This document shows positions 10,202 through 18,569 of a stretch of 64,000 nt of DNA, piece after piece. The position numbers and the translations under genes were made by a program. Source of the DNA: Pseudomonas paraeruginosa PA7 (GTDB lineage: Bacteria > Pseudomonadota > Gammaproteobacteria > Pseudomonadales > Pseudomonadaceae); the NCBI RefSeq assembly GCF_000017205.1, contig NC_009656.1, positions 1,678,001 through 1,742,000 of the forward strand, in the 5' to 3' direction. Every line of letters begins with the position of its first letter. Positions within the stretch are counted from its first letter, which is position 1. A model generated the notes under the pieces. The model did not search any database, was not told the DNA's origin, and saw nothing but the letters and a program-made list of their open reading frames with translations.

Positions 10202-10927
10202 ATGAGGAACGACGGAGGCTTTTTGCTGTGGTGGGACGGTTTGCGGAGCGAGATGCAACCGATCCACGACAGCCAGGGCGTGTTTGCCGTCCTGGAAAAG
10301 GAAGTGCGTCGCCTGGGCTTCGATTATTACGCCTATGGGGTGCGCCACACGATTCCCTTCACCCGGCCGAAGACCGAGGTGCACGGTACCTATCCCAAGG
10401 CCTGGCTGGAACGCTACCAGATGCAGAACTACGGGGCGGTCGACCCGGCGATCCTCAATGGCCTGCGCTCCTCGGAAATGGTGGTCTGGAGCGACAGCCT
10501 GTTCGACCAGAGCCGGATGCTCTGGAACGAGGCCCGCGACTGGGGCCTGTGCGTCGGCGCGACCTTGCCGATCCGTGCGCCGAACAACCTGCTCAGCGTG
10601 CTTTCGGTGGCGCGCGACCAGCAGAACATCTCCAGCTTCGAGCGCGAGGAAATCCGCCTGCGGCTGCGCTGCATGATCGAGCTGCTGACCCAGAAGCTGA
10701 CCGACCTGGAGCATCCGATGCTGATGTCCAACCCGGTCTGCCTCAGCCACCGCGAGCGCGAGATCCTGCAATGGACCGCCGACGGCAAGAGCTCGGGAGA
10801 AATCGCGATCATCCTGAGCATTTCCGAGAGCACGGTGAACTTCCACCACAAGAACATCCAGAAGAAGTTCGACGCGCCGAACAAGACCCTGGCCGCAGCC
10901 TACGCCGCCGCGCTGGGGCTTATCTGA
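10202..10927 (+). CDS. rhlR: RhlR, LuxR-family quorum-sensing regulator
   Basis: This 241-residue regulator has an N-terminal autoinducer-binding domain (about 20-165, with the family W and Y residues in FDYYAYGVRH and WLERYQMQNYG). The C-terminal LuxR helix-turn-helix (LSHREREILQWTADGKSS to STVNFHHKNIQKKF) covers about 175-235. It binds N-butyryl-homoserine lactone and activates rhlAB, rhlI and many secreted factors. The 124-base gap after rhlB carries its own promoters; a TTGACA at 10138-10143 is a candidate -35 element. rhlI follows on the same strand. Confidence 0.97.
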   Translation: MRNDGGFLLWWDGLRSEMQPIHDSQGVFAVLEKEVRRLGFDYYAYGVRHTIPFTRPKTEVHGTYPKAWLERYQMQNYGAVDPAILNGLRSSEMVVWSDSLFDQSRMLWNEARDWGLCVGATLPIRAPNNLLSVLSVARDQQNISSFEREEIRLRLRCMIELLTQKLTDLEHPMLMSNPVCLSHREREILQWTADGKSSGEIAIILSISESTVNFHHKNIQKKFDAPNKTLAAAYAAALGLI

Positions 10928-10931
10928 ACGG

Positions 10932-10955
10932 AGGGCGCGCCAGTCGGCGCGCCCT
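10932..10955 (+). terminator. Hairpin after rhlR, overlapping the rhlI box
   Basis: AGGGCGCGCC-AGTC-GGCGCGCCCT is a perfect 10-base stem starting five bases after the rhlR stop. It resembles a terminator stem but lacks a T-run, being followed by ACCAGATCTGG. Its last two bases are the first two of the rhlI lux-type box. Confidence 0.65.
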
Positions 10956-10969
10956 ACCAGATCTGGCAG
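10954..10969 (+). promoter_or_regulatory. las/rhl box of the rhlI promoter
   Basis: CTACCAGATCTGGCAG is a near-perfect 16-base dyad (CTRCCAGATCTGGYAG) with the conserved CT ... AG ends. It is the established LasR/RhlR site of rhlI and lies about 135 bases before the rhlI start. The leader between box and gene is where the sRNA RhlS is described in P. aeruginosa. Confidence 0.93.
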
Positions 10970-11104
10970 GTTGCCTGCCGTTCATCCTCCTTTAGTCTTC
11001 CCCCTCATGTGTGTGCTGGTATGTCCTCCGACTGAGAGGGCCCAGGAGTACAGGGGTAGGGATGCCGCCTTTTTTTCTCGGCCGGCACGACACGGGGACT
11101 GGTC

Positions 11105-11713
11105 ATGATCGAATTGCTCTCGGAATCGCTGGAAGGGCTTTCCGCCAGCATGATCGCCGAGCTGGGACGCTACCGGCACGAGGTCTTCATCGAGAAGCTG
11201 GGTTGGGACGTGGAGTCCACCTCCAGGACCCGCGGCCAGGAGTTCGACCAGTTCGACCATCCGCAAACCCGCTACATCATCGCCAGGAGCCCGCGCGAAG
11301 GCATCTGCGGCTGCGCCCGCCTGCTGCCGACCACCGAGGCCTACCTGCTCAAGGACGTCTTCGCCTACCTGTGCAGCGAGACCCCGCCGAGCGATCCGTC
11401 GGTCTGGGAGCTCTCGCGCTACGCCGCCGGCGCCGCGGACGACCCGCAACTGGCGATGAAGGTGTTCTGGTCCAGCCTGCAATGCGCCTGGTACCTGGGC
11501 GCCAGCTCGGTGGTGGCGGTGACCACCACGGCCATGGAGCGCTATTTCATCCGCAACGGGGTGGTCCTCGAGCGCCTCGGTCCGCCGCAGAAGAGCAAGG
11601 GCGAGTCGCTGGTCGCGATCAGCTTCCCGGCCTACCAGGAACGCGGCCTGGAGATGCTGCTGCGCTACCATCCCGAGTGGCTGCGGGGCGTGCCGCTGTC
11701 GATGGCGGTGTGA
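11105..11713 (+). CDS. rhlI: RhlI, N-butyryl-homoserine lactone synthase
   Basis: This 202-residue LuxI-family enzyme makes C4-HSL from S-adenosylmethionine and butyryl-ACP. The conserved N-terminal arginine/phenylalanine/tryptophan block is visible in GRYRHEVFIEKLGW, and the core motif WELSRYA near residues 102-108 provides the catalytic glutamate and arginine. From memory PAO1 RhlI has 201 residues; here IIARSPREGICG carries one extra residue and changed neighbours, with further substitutions throughout. The gene lies 177 bases after rhlR under its own box-controlled promoter. Confidence 0.97.
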   Translation: MIELLSESLEGLSASMIAELGRYRHEVFIEKLGWDVESTSRTRGQEFDQFDHPQTRYIIARSPREGICGCARLLPTTEAYLLKDVFAYLCSETPPSDPSVWELSRYAAGAADDPQLAMKVFWSSLQCAWYLGASSVVAVTTTAMERYFIRNGVVLERLGPPQKSKGESLVAISFPAYQERGLEMLLRYHPEWLRGVPLSMAV

Positions 11714-11818
11714 ACGGATTTTCCCCGGGCCGCTGAGCGACTCCAGGTCCTCCCGGGATTTGGCCGCGGCCGCCGACTTGCGTAGTCTCTCTGCGGTCCG
11801 CCATCCCGAGGAGCCGCC

Positions 11819-12625
11819 ATGCCGAAATCCATCCGCCATCTCATCCAGGCCCTGGCCTGTCTCGTACTGCTGGCCAGCGCCAGCCTGCAGGCGCAGGAAA
11901 GCCGTCTCGATCGCATACTCGACAGCGGTGTGCTGCGCGTGGGCAGCACCGGTGACTACAAGCCGTTCAGCTACCGCACGGAGCAGGGCGGCTACGTCGG
12001 TTTCGACGTGGACATGGCGCAGCGCCTGGCCGAGAGCCTGGGCGCCAGGCTGGTACTGGTGCCGACCAGTTGGCCGAGCCTGATGCGCGATCTCGCCGAC
12101 GACCGCTTCGACATCGCCATGAGCGGCATCTCGATCAACCTGGAGCGCCAGCGCCAGGCCTACTTCTCCATGCCCTACCTGCGCGACGGCAAGACGCCGA
12201 TCACCCTGTGCGCCAACCAGGCGCGCTTCCAGACCCTGGAGCAGATCGACCGGCCGGGCGTGACCGCCATCGTCAATCCCGGCGGCACCAATGAGAAGTT
12301 CGCCCGCGCGCACCTGAAGCAGGCGCGGATCCTCGTACACCCGGACAACGTGACGATCTTCCAGCAGATCGTCGACGGCAAGGCCGACCTGATGATGACC
12401 GATGCCATCGAGACCCGCCTGCAATCCAGGCTGCACCCGGAATTGTGCGCCGTGCATCCGGAGCGGCCCTTCGACTTCGCCGAGAAGGCCTACCTGCTGC
12501 CGCGCGACGAGGCCTTCAAGCGCTACGTCGACCAGTGGCTGCACATCGCCGAGCAGACCGGCCAGCTGCGCCAGCGCATGCAGCACTGGCTCGAATACCG
12601 CTGGCCGACCGCGCACGGCAGATAG
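11819..12625 (+). CDS. pheC: Periplasmic cyclohexadienyl dehydratase
   Basis: This 268-residue protein has a Sec signal peptide (MPKSIRHLIQALACLVLLAS, probable cleavage after LQA) and a periplasmic amino-acid-binding fold. PheC of P. aeruginosa converts arogenate and prephenate to phenylalanine and phenylpyruvate in the periplasm and evolved from a solute-binding protein. The family pattern is visible in VLRVGSTGDYKPFSYR, DIAMSGISINLERQRQAYF and NPGGTNEKFARAH. The ATG is preceded by GAGGAGCCGCC. No permease gene of an amino-acid ABC system is adjacent, supporting the enzyme role over transport. Confidence 0.95.
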   Translation: MPKSIRHLIQALACLVLLASASLQAQESRLDRILDSGVLRVGSTGDYKPFSYRTEQGGYVGFDVDMAQRLAESLGARLVLVPTSWPSLMRDLADDRFDIAMSGISINLERQRQAYFSMPYLRDGKTPITLCANQARFQTLEQIDRPGVTAIVNPGGTNEKFARAHLKQARILVHPDNVTIFQQIVDGKADLMMTDAIETRLQSRLHPELCAVHPERPFDFAEKAYLLPRDEAFKRYVDQWLHIAEQTGQLRQRMQHWLEYRWPTAHGR

Positions 12626-12718
12626 CGCGGAAGCGGCGAGGTTCGCCGCGGGCCCGCGCGGCCTTCCGTGGCGGCGGCAAAAACGTTATGGTCGGCGCCC
12701 CATCCTGGTGCCTGGTCC

Positions 12719-13579
12719 ATGCGTTATCTACTGTTCGTCACCGTCCTCTGGGCGTTTTCCTTCAACCTGATCGGCGAGTACCTCGCCGGCCAGGTCGACA
12801 GCTACTTCGCCGTGCTCACCCGGGTCCTCCTCGCCGGCCTGGTGTTCCTTCCGCTGACCCGCTGGCGCGGGGTGGCGCCGCGCTTCATCGGCGGGGTGAT
12901 GCTGGTCGGCGCGCTGCAGTTCGGCATCACCTATGTCTGCCTGTACCTCAGCTTCAACGTGCTGACGGTGCCCGAGGTACTGCTGTTCACCGTGCTGACC
13001 CCGGTCCACGTGGCCCTGCTCGACGACCTGTTGAACCGCCGCTTCAATGCCTGGGCCCTGGCCGCCGCGCTGGTGGCGGTGGCGGGTGCGGCGATCATCC
13101 GCTACGACGGAATCACCGGCGAGTTCCTCCAGGGCTTCCTGCTGCTGCAACTGGCCAACGCCACCTTCGCCGCCGGGCAGGTGCTGTACAAGCGCCTGGT
13201 GCGTCGATATCCGTCGCAACTGCCGCAGCGCCAGCGCTTCGGCTACTTCTTCCTCGGCGCGCTGCTGGTCGCCCTGCCGGCCTGGCTGCTGTTCGGCGAT
13301 CCGCAGCGCCTGCCGGCCGGCGAACTGCAATGGGGCGTACTGGTGTGGATGGGCCTGCTGGCCACCGCGCTCGGCCAGTTCTGGTGGAACAAGGGCGCCA
13401 CCGAGGTCGACGCCGGCAGCCTGGCGGTGATGAACAACCTGCATGTGCCGGTGGGGCTGCTGCTCAATCTGCTGATCTGGAACCAGCACGCCGACCTGCC
13501 GCGCCTGGCGCTGGGCGGCGCGATCATCGTCGCCTCGTTGTGGGTCAACCGGCTCGGCCGCCGCGAGGTGCGCGCATGA
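12719..13579 (+). CDS. EamA/DMT-family permease
   Basis: A 286-residue protein with about ten membrane segments in two EamA repeats (roughly residues 3-130 and 145-280), a member of the drug/metabolite transporter superfamily. The start MRYLLFVTVLWAFSFNLIGEY places the first helix at the N-terminus. The substrate cannot be read from the sequence. Its stop overlaps the next gene's start (ATGA), so the two DMT permeases form a coupled pair. There is no direct functional link to pheC. Confidence 0.85.
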   Translation: MRYLLFVTVLWAFSFNLIGEYLAGQVDSYFAVLTRVLLAGLVFLPLTRWRGVAPRFIGGVMLVGALQFGITYVCLYLSFNVLTVPEVLLFTVLTPVHVALLDDLLNRRFNAWALAAALVAVAGAAIIRYDGITGEFLQGFLLLQLANATFAAGQVLYKRLVRRYPSQLPQRQRFGYFFLGALLVALPAWLLFGDPQRLPAGELQWGVLVWMGLLATALGQFWWNKGATEVDAGSLAVMNNLHVPVGLLLNLLIWNQHADLPRLALGGAIIVASLWVNRLGRREVRA

Positions 13580-14475
13580 GGATCTCCGGACAGGGAGTGC
13601 TGTTGTCGCTGGCCGCCTCGCTGCTGTTCGTCACCCTGCCGGGCTACGTCCACCTGCTGGAACCGCTGGACAGCCTGCAGGTGCTGGCGCACCGGGTACT
13701 CTGGTCGATCCCGATGGTGCTCCTGCTGGTTGTCGCCACCCGCCAGTGGCCGACCCTGCGCGCCGCCTGGCGCCGGCTGTTCGCCGAGCCCTGGCTGCTG
13801 GCCTGCTTCCCGCTGACCGCGGCGATGATGCTGCTGCAATGGGGCATCTTCATCTGGGCACCGCTGGCCGGGAAGACCCTGGAGCTTTCGCTGGGCTATT
13901 TCCTCCTGCCGCTGGCGATGGTCCTGGTCGGCCGGGTGTTCTACGGCGAGCGCCTGACGCCGCTGCAGGGCATTGCCGTGGCCTGCGCGCTGGCCGGGGT
14001 ACTGCACGAGTTCTGGCTGACCCGGGCGTTCTCCTGGGTCTCGTTGGTCACCGCCCTGGGCTACCCGCCGTACTTCATGCTGCGCAGGAAGATGGGGGTG
14101 GACGCGCTGTCAGGGTTCGTCTTCGAGATGCTCTTCCTGCTGCCGGTGGCGTTGTTCGCGCTGTACTGGCTGGGCGATGAAAGCCAGGCGTTCCGCGAGG
14201 CGCCGCGGCTGTGGCTGCTGCTGCCGATGCTGGGGCTGATCAGCGCGCTGGCCTTCGGCGCGATGATGGCCTCCAGCCGGCTGTTGCCGATGGGGCTGTT
14301 CGGCATCCTCAGCTACGTCGAACCGGTGCTGCTGTTCCTGGTGGCGGTACTGTTCCTCGGCGAGGCATTCCGCGTCGAGCAGCTGTGGACCTACGCGCCG
14401 ATCTGGCTGGCGGTGCTGCTGACCGGCTGGGACAGCGCGCGCCTGCTGAGGAAACAGGCGCGTCGGGGCATCTGA
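13576..14475 (+). CDS. RarD-type DMT permease
   Basis: A 299-residue protein with about ten membrane helices. Sequence patterns such as LAHRVLWSIPMVLLLV, NWG-like LLQWGIFIWAP, SLGYFLLPL and LSYVEPVLLFLVA are those of RarD (chloramphenicol-sensitive protein family), a subgroup of EamA permeases with unsettled substrate. Its ATG overlaps the stop of the preceding EamA gene by four bases. The gene converges on the NlpC/P60 gene with only 20 bases between. Confidence 0.85.
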   Translation: MRISGQGVLLSLAASLLFVTLPGYVHLLEPLDSLQVLAHRVLWSIPMVLLLVVATRQWPTLRAAWRRLFAEPWLLACFPLTAAMMLLQWGIFIWAPLAGKTLELSLGYFLLPLAMVLVGRVFYGERLTPLQGIAVACALAGVLHEFWLTRAFSWVSLVTALGYPPYFMLRRKMGVDALSGFVFEMLFLLPVALFALYWLGDESQAFREAPRLWLLLPMLGLISALAFGAMMASSRLLPMGLFGILSYVEPVLLFLVAVLFLGEAFRVEQLWTYAPIWLAVLLTGWDSARLLRKQARRGI

Positions 14476-14495
14476 GCGAGCCGCTGGCGCCGGAG

Positions 14496-15092
14496 TCAGC
14501 GTTTGCGGGTGCTCTCGACCTGGGCGAGGGTGGCCGGCAGGATACGCTTGCCGGCCAGGTAGTGGCGCTTCCAGTAGCTGCTGTTGAGGTCGGAGACGCG
14601 GACCTTCTTGCCGCGCCGCGGCGCATGCACGAAGCGATCGTTGCCGACGTAGATGCCGACGTGGTCGACGCTGCGGCTGCGGATCCGGAAGAACACCAGG
14701 TCGCCCGGCTGCAATTTGCCGCGGGAAACCTTGTTGTTGTCCATGTTGTAGATGGCGCGGGCGGTGCGCGGCAGGTCGACGTCGTCGACATCCTGGAATA
14801 CGTAGTTGACCAGGCCGCTGCAATCGAAGCCCTTCTTCGGCGTGGTGCCGCCCCAGCGGTAGGGGGTGCCGATCATGCTGAAGGCGCGGTCGGTGACTTC
14901 GGAAGCGGCGGCCGCGACCACCGAGCGGTTGGTGGACTGGCGGGTGCTGACGACCCGGCTGGGCGACAGGGTGGAATTCTTCGACGGCTTGAAGGTATGG
15001 GTAACCTGGTTGGAAGCCAGGCTGGGCATCGAGAGGGCGGCCAGAAGGGCCGCGAAGCCTACAGACAGGCATGTCAAAAAGGGTGAACGCAT
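14496..15092 (-). CDS. NlpC/P60 cysteine peptidase, exported cell-wall hydrolase
   Basis: A 198-residue protein with a signal peptide (probable cleavage near SLA-SN, residue 27), a low-complexity linker to about residue 62, and an NlpC/P60 domain. The catalytic cysteine lies in GFDCSGLVNYVF and the histidine in VDHVGIYVGNDRFVHAP. Such enzymes cut the D-Glu-meso-DAP bond of peptidoglycan stem peptides in the periplasm. The tRWGGTTPKKGFDCSG-type lead-in is the normal substrate-binding loop. It is a single gene, convergent with rarD. Confidence 0.9.
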   Translation of the reverse strand: MRSPFLTCLSVGFAALLAALSMPSLASNQVTHTFKPSKNSTLSPSRVVSTRQSTNRSVVAAAASEVTDRAFSMIGTPYRWGGTTPKKGFDCSGLVNYVFQDVDDVDLPRTARAIYNMDNNKVSRGKLQPGDLVFFRIRSRSVDHVGIYVGNDRFVHAPRRGKKVRVSDLNSSYWKRHYLAGKRILPATLAQVESTRKR

Positions 15093-15548
15093 TTCGGCAT
15101 GTCTTCGCGTGCGTGAATAACGGTCCAGGCTTCCGCTGGTTCGTGGTTACTCTCTGTTCATCGGAGTGTCTTCTGGGTGACCGGAACGAGCCCTCCTGAC
15201 TCTTCCGACCAGGCCGTCAAGCGAAACGGCCAACTGCCACCGGGCCTGGATGCATTCAGGTTGTCCCGGGGATAACCGGCTTCACGAAGGAAAATCCGGG
15301 ACTCATGGAGGTTCCCAGCGTATTCCCCTACGAAAGCGGCGGCTATTGTGACCTATTTTGACGCCGGCCTTCTGACCATTCGTCGAATGATCGGTTCCGG
15401 ATGTGACGCGCCGGTTTCAGCGTGCAAGTGACGACAGCTGCGGGGCCGGCAACGTCCTGTTGTTCGCCATGGCCTTGGAAAGCCTCTGCGCCGGGGGTAT
15501 GTTCGTGGTCCCCGTACCCGAGTGAAGCCCGTAGAAGCGAGTCCAGAT
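15093..15548 (+). other. Divergent intergenic region between the NlpC gene and the malic enzyme
   Basis: These 456 bases hold no gene that I can support. A small hairpin GGCCGT-N8-ACGGCC lies at 15212-15231. Promoters for both flanking genes are expected here, but I see no convincing -35/-10 pair or known operator, and no similarity to a riboswitch class I can name. Confidence 0.5.
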
Positions 15549-17243
15549 ATGACCGAAACAGCCAAGCGCCCCTTGTACGTTCCCCATGCCGGCCCGTCGC
15601 TGCTGGAGATGCCGCTGCTGAACAAAGGCAGCGCGTTCAGTACCCAGGAACGCATCGATTTCAACCTGCAAGGCCTGCTGCCGCACAACATCGAGACCAT
15701 CGAGGAGCAGACCGAGCGCGCCTACAGCCAGTACAACCTGTGCAACACCGATCTGGACCGCCACATCTTCCTGCGCTCGATCCAGGACAACAACGAGACC
15801 CTGTTCTTCCGCCTGCTCGAGGAGCACCTGGAAGAAATGCTGCCGATCATCTACACCCCCACGGTCGGCCAGGCCTGCCAGGAGTTCTCGAAGATCTACC
15901 GCACCCATCGCGGGCTGTTCATTTCCTACCCGGACCGCGAGCGGATCGACGACATCCTGCGCAGCGCCACCAAGAACAACGTGAAGATCGTGGTGGTCAC
16001 CGACAGCGAACGGATCCTCGGCCTCGGCGACCAGGGCATCGGCGGCATGGGCATTCCGATCGGCAAGTTGTCGCTGTACACCGCCTGCGGCGGCATCAGC
16101 CCGGCCTATACCCTGCCGGTGGTGCTGGACGTCGGCACCAACAACCCCGACCTGCTCAACGACCCGATGTACATGGGCTGGCGCCACGAGCGGGTGAGCG
16201 GGGCGCAGTATGAGGAATTCGTCGACCTGTTCATCCAGGCGATCAAGCGGCGCTGGCCGAACGTCCTGCTGCAGTTCGAGGATTTCGCCCAGACCAACGC
16301 GATGCCGTTGCTGGAGCGCTACAAGGACGAGCTGTGCTGCTTCAACGACGACATCCAGGGTACCGCCGCGGTGGCCGTGGGCACCCTCCTGGCGGCCTGC
16401 AAGGCCAAGGGCGAGAAGCTCAGCGAGCAGACCGTGACCTTCGTCGGCGCCGGTTCCGCCGGTTGCGGCATCGCCGAGCAGGTCATCGCCGCCATGCGGC
16501 TGGAAGGACTGGACGAGGCCCAGGCGCGCCGGCGCATCTTCATGGTCGACCGCTGGGGCCTGCTCACCGACGACATGAGCAACCTGCTCGACTTCCAGCA
16601 GCGCCTGGCGCAGAAACGTGCCGATCTCGGCGCCTGGGGCGGCCAGCAGGGCGACGACCTGGCGCTTCTGGAGGTGATCCGCAACGCCCGGCCGACGGTG
16701 CTGATCGGCGTCTCCGGGCAGCGCGGGCTGTTCTCCGAGGAGGTCATCCGCGAGCTGCACAGGCATTGCCCGCAGCCGCTGGTGATGCCGCTGTCGAACC
16801 CGACTTCGCGGGTCGAGGCGACCCCGCAGGAAATCCTCAACTGGACCGACGGCCAGGCGCTGGTCGCTACCGGCAGCCCGTTCCAGCCGGTACAGGTGGG
16901 TGACAGGCGGATGCCCATCGCCCAGTGCAACAACGCCTATATCTTCCCTGGCATCGGCCTCGGGGTGATCGCCGCGCGGGCCACCCGCGTCACCGACGGC
17001 ATGCTGATGGCGGCGGCCAACGCCCTGGCCAACTGCTCGCCGATCGTCACCCGGGGCGAGGGCGCGGTGCTGCCGGCGCTGGGCGATATCCGCGAGGTCA
17101 GCAAGCGCATCGCAGTCGCCGTGGCCAAGCAGGCCCAGGCCGAGGGCAAGGCCCTGCAGACCAGCGACGAGGTGCTGAACGAGGCGATCGAGGCGAACTT
17201 CTGGTTCCCGCGCTACCGCGCCTACCGCCGGACCTCGTTCTGA
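15549..17243 (+). CDS. maeA: NAD-dependent malic enzyme (oxaloacetate-decarboxylating)
   Basis: A 564-residue large-subunit malic enzyme of the SfcA/MaeA type, converting malate to pyruvate and CO2 with reduction of NAD. Visible features are the malic signature [48 protein letters not shown], the metal-binding [11 protein letters not shown], and the Rossmann motif [13 protein letters not shown]. The start at MTETAKRP (15549) gives the family length; an upstream in-frame ATG at 15522 adds nine unlike residues. It is followed by a clear terminator. Confidence 0.93.
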
Positions 17244-17342
17244 GCCGGAGGAAGACCGCCGGAAGGGCGTGGCAATCGTCCGCCGATCCCATGGGCGTGG
17301 TGGTTGTCAGCCCTGTGCCGCCGTTCGCGCGCGAGTGTAGGA

Positions 17343-17366
17343 AGGCCACCCCAGGGTGGCCTTTTT
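17343..17366 (+). terminator. Rho-independent terminator of the malic enzyme gene
   Basis: AGGCCACC-CCAG-GGTGGCCT is an 8-base perfect stem with a four-base loop, followed by TTTT. It lies 100 bases after the malic enzyme stop codon. Confidence 0.88.
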
Positions 17367-17393
17367 CGTTGAGAAAGGCCTGGTCCTGGTTCC

Positions 17394-17475
17394 GTAAGGC
17401 GGATAACGCCACAGGCGTTATCCGTCGATATCCCGCGCATCGGCGGATAACCGCGGGGCGGTTATGCGGCCTACG
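17394..17475. repeat. Palindromic intergenic repeat, copy 1 (double palindrome)
   Basis: Two hairpins in tandem: GGCGGATAACGCC-aca-GGCGTTATCCGTC, then GGCGGATAACCGC-ggg-GCGGTTATGCGGC, bracketed by GTAAGGC and GGCCTAC. It belongs to the same family as the copies at 22983, 26351, 35078, 41886, 52770 and 55989. With the terminator it fills most of the 300-base gap before the Nudix gene; nothing else was seen there. Confidence 0.85.
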
Positions 17476-17546
17476 TCGTGGTTCGGCGCAGGGGCGTGAA
17501 AGGGCATCCTCCGGGTGGCCTTGCTCGTGGGGAGGGGAGATTGCGC

Positions 17547-18005
17547 TCAGCGCACGTGGCCGGGGCGGGTACGCTGTTCCGTCGGCGCTTGCGCTCGCTC
17601 TGCCGCGCGTCGGGCCAGGGCCGGCAGGACATGGTCGCGCAGCAGTGGCGCGAGGTTGTCCGGTTGCGGCTGGCCGGGCAGCAGCCAGGCCAGCTCTTCC
17701 AGCTCGGCCTGAGCGCAGACCGCATGGGGCAGGCGGGCGACGTAGATATCGGCATCGACCCGGGTGTTCGCCTCGTTGGCCGCCGGCGCCTGGAAGTTGC
17801 CGAGGTGCTCGAAGGTCGATGCGCCCATCGGCAGGCGCAACTCCTCCAGCAGTTCGCGTTGCAGCGCGGCCAGCGGCGTCTCGCCCGGTTCGCGCTTGCC
17901 GCCGGGAAGCATGAAGGCCTGGGTGCCGCGCTTGCGCACCAGCAGCAGGTTGCCCTGGTCGTCGAACAGGCAGGCGGCGGAAATGCTCAGCAGGGTATCG
18001 GTCAT
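17547..18005 (-). CDS. Nudix hydrolase
   Basis: A 152-residue Nudix-fold pyrophosphohydrolase. The Nudix box is seen as GGKREPGETPLAALQRELLEEL; it keeps the REL-EE metal ligands, but the usual glycine after EE-x is replaced by arginine. The substrate is unknown; such enzymes clean up nucleoside diphosphate derivatives. The start MTDTLLSISAACLFDDQGN at 18005 overlaps the stop of the RibD/DHFR-like gene (ATGA), so the two are coupled. The gene ends close to repeat copy 1. Confidence 0.88.
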   Translation of the reverse strand: MTDTLLSISAACLFDDQGNLLLVRKRGTQAFMLPGGKREPGETPLAALQRELLEELRLPMGASTFEHLGNFQAPAANEANTRVDADIYVARLPHAVCAQAELEELAWLLPGQPQPDNLAPLLRDHVLPALARRAAERAQAPTEQRTRPGHVR

Positions 18006-18544
18006 TCCTGATCGTCCTCGGTGATCACCTGGTAGCGCATCTGCACGATGCCGCTGTGGTAGCTGTGTTGTTCCAGCAGTCGCAGGCGCCGCTCGCGGCC
18101 GCCGGCGAACAGCGGGATGCCGGCGCCGAGCAGTTGCGGAACGACACTGACGATCACCTCGTCGAGCAGCCCGGCGCCCAGGCAACTGCCGGCCAGGCTG
18201 CCGCCGCCGGCCAGCCAGACCCGCCGGCAGCCCTGTTCGCCAAGGCGCGACAGGCCGTCCTGGGGCGTGGCATGGCGCAGTTCGAACCCCTCCAGCCCGC
18301 TCACCCGAGGATTGCGGGTGAGTACCTGGCAGGGCTTGCCCGGATAGGGCCAGTCGCCGAAGCCACGCACGACATCGTAGCTGCCGCGCCCCATCAGCAA
18401 CCCGTCGATGCCCTGGTAGAAGGCGGCGTAGCCATGGTCGCTGCCGCCGCCGGCGAAACGGTCGAGCCAGTCGACGCTGCCGTCGGGGCGGGCGATGAAG
18501 CCGTCCAGGCTGGTGGCGACGTAGTAGATCAACTGTGGCTTCAT
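18002..18544 (-). CDS. RibD C-terminal / dihydrofolate-reductase-like protein
   Basis: A 180-residue protein of the RibD-C/DHFR-like fold. It begins MKPQLIYYVATSLDGFIARPDGSVDWL, the standard family start, with the nucleotide-binding stretch VWLAGGGSLAGSCLGAGLLDEV near residues 108-130. Members reduce deaminated pterin or riboflavin-type compounds with NADPH, but many solo copies have no known substrate. It is the first gene of a two-gene unit with the Nudix hydrolase, an arrangement that hints at a nucleotide- or flavin-related metabolite. Confidence 0.85.
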   Translation of the reverse strand: MKPQLIYYVATSLDGFIARPDGSVDWLDRFAGGGSDHGYAAFYQGIDGLLMGRGSYDVVRGFGDWPYPGKPCQVLTRNPRVSGLEGFELRHATPQDGLSRLGEQGCRRVWLAGGGSLAGSCLGAGLLDEVIVSVVPQLLGAGIPLFAGGRERRLRLLEQHSYHSGIVQMRYQVITEDDQE

Positions 18545-18569
18545 GGCTGGCCCGCCTTTTTTCGGTCAA

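Noticed and set aside
12445-14475. A 676-residue reading continuing upstream of rarD
   Set aside because: The first part overlaps pheC and the EamA gene in another frame and has no membrane character; rarD starts at 13576.
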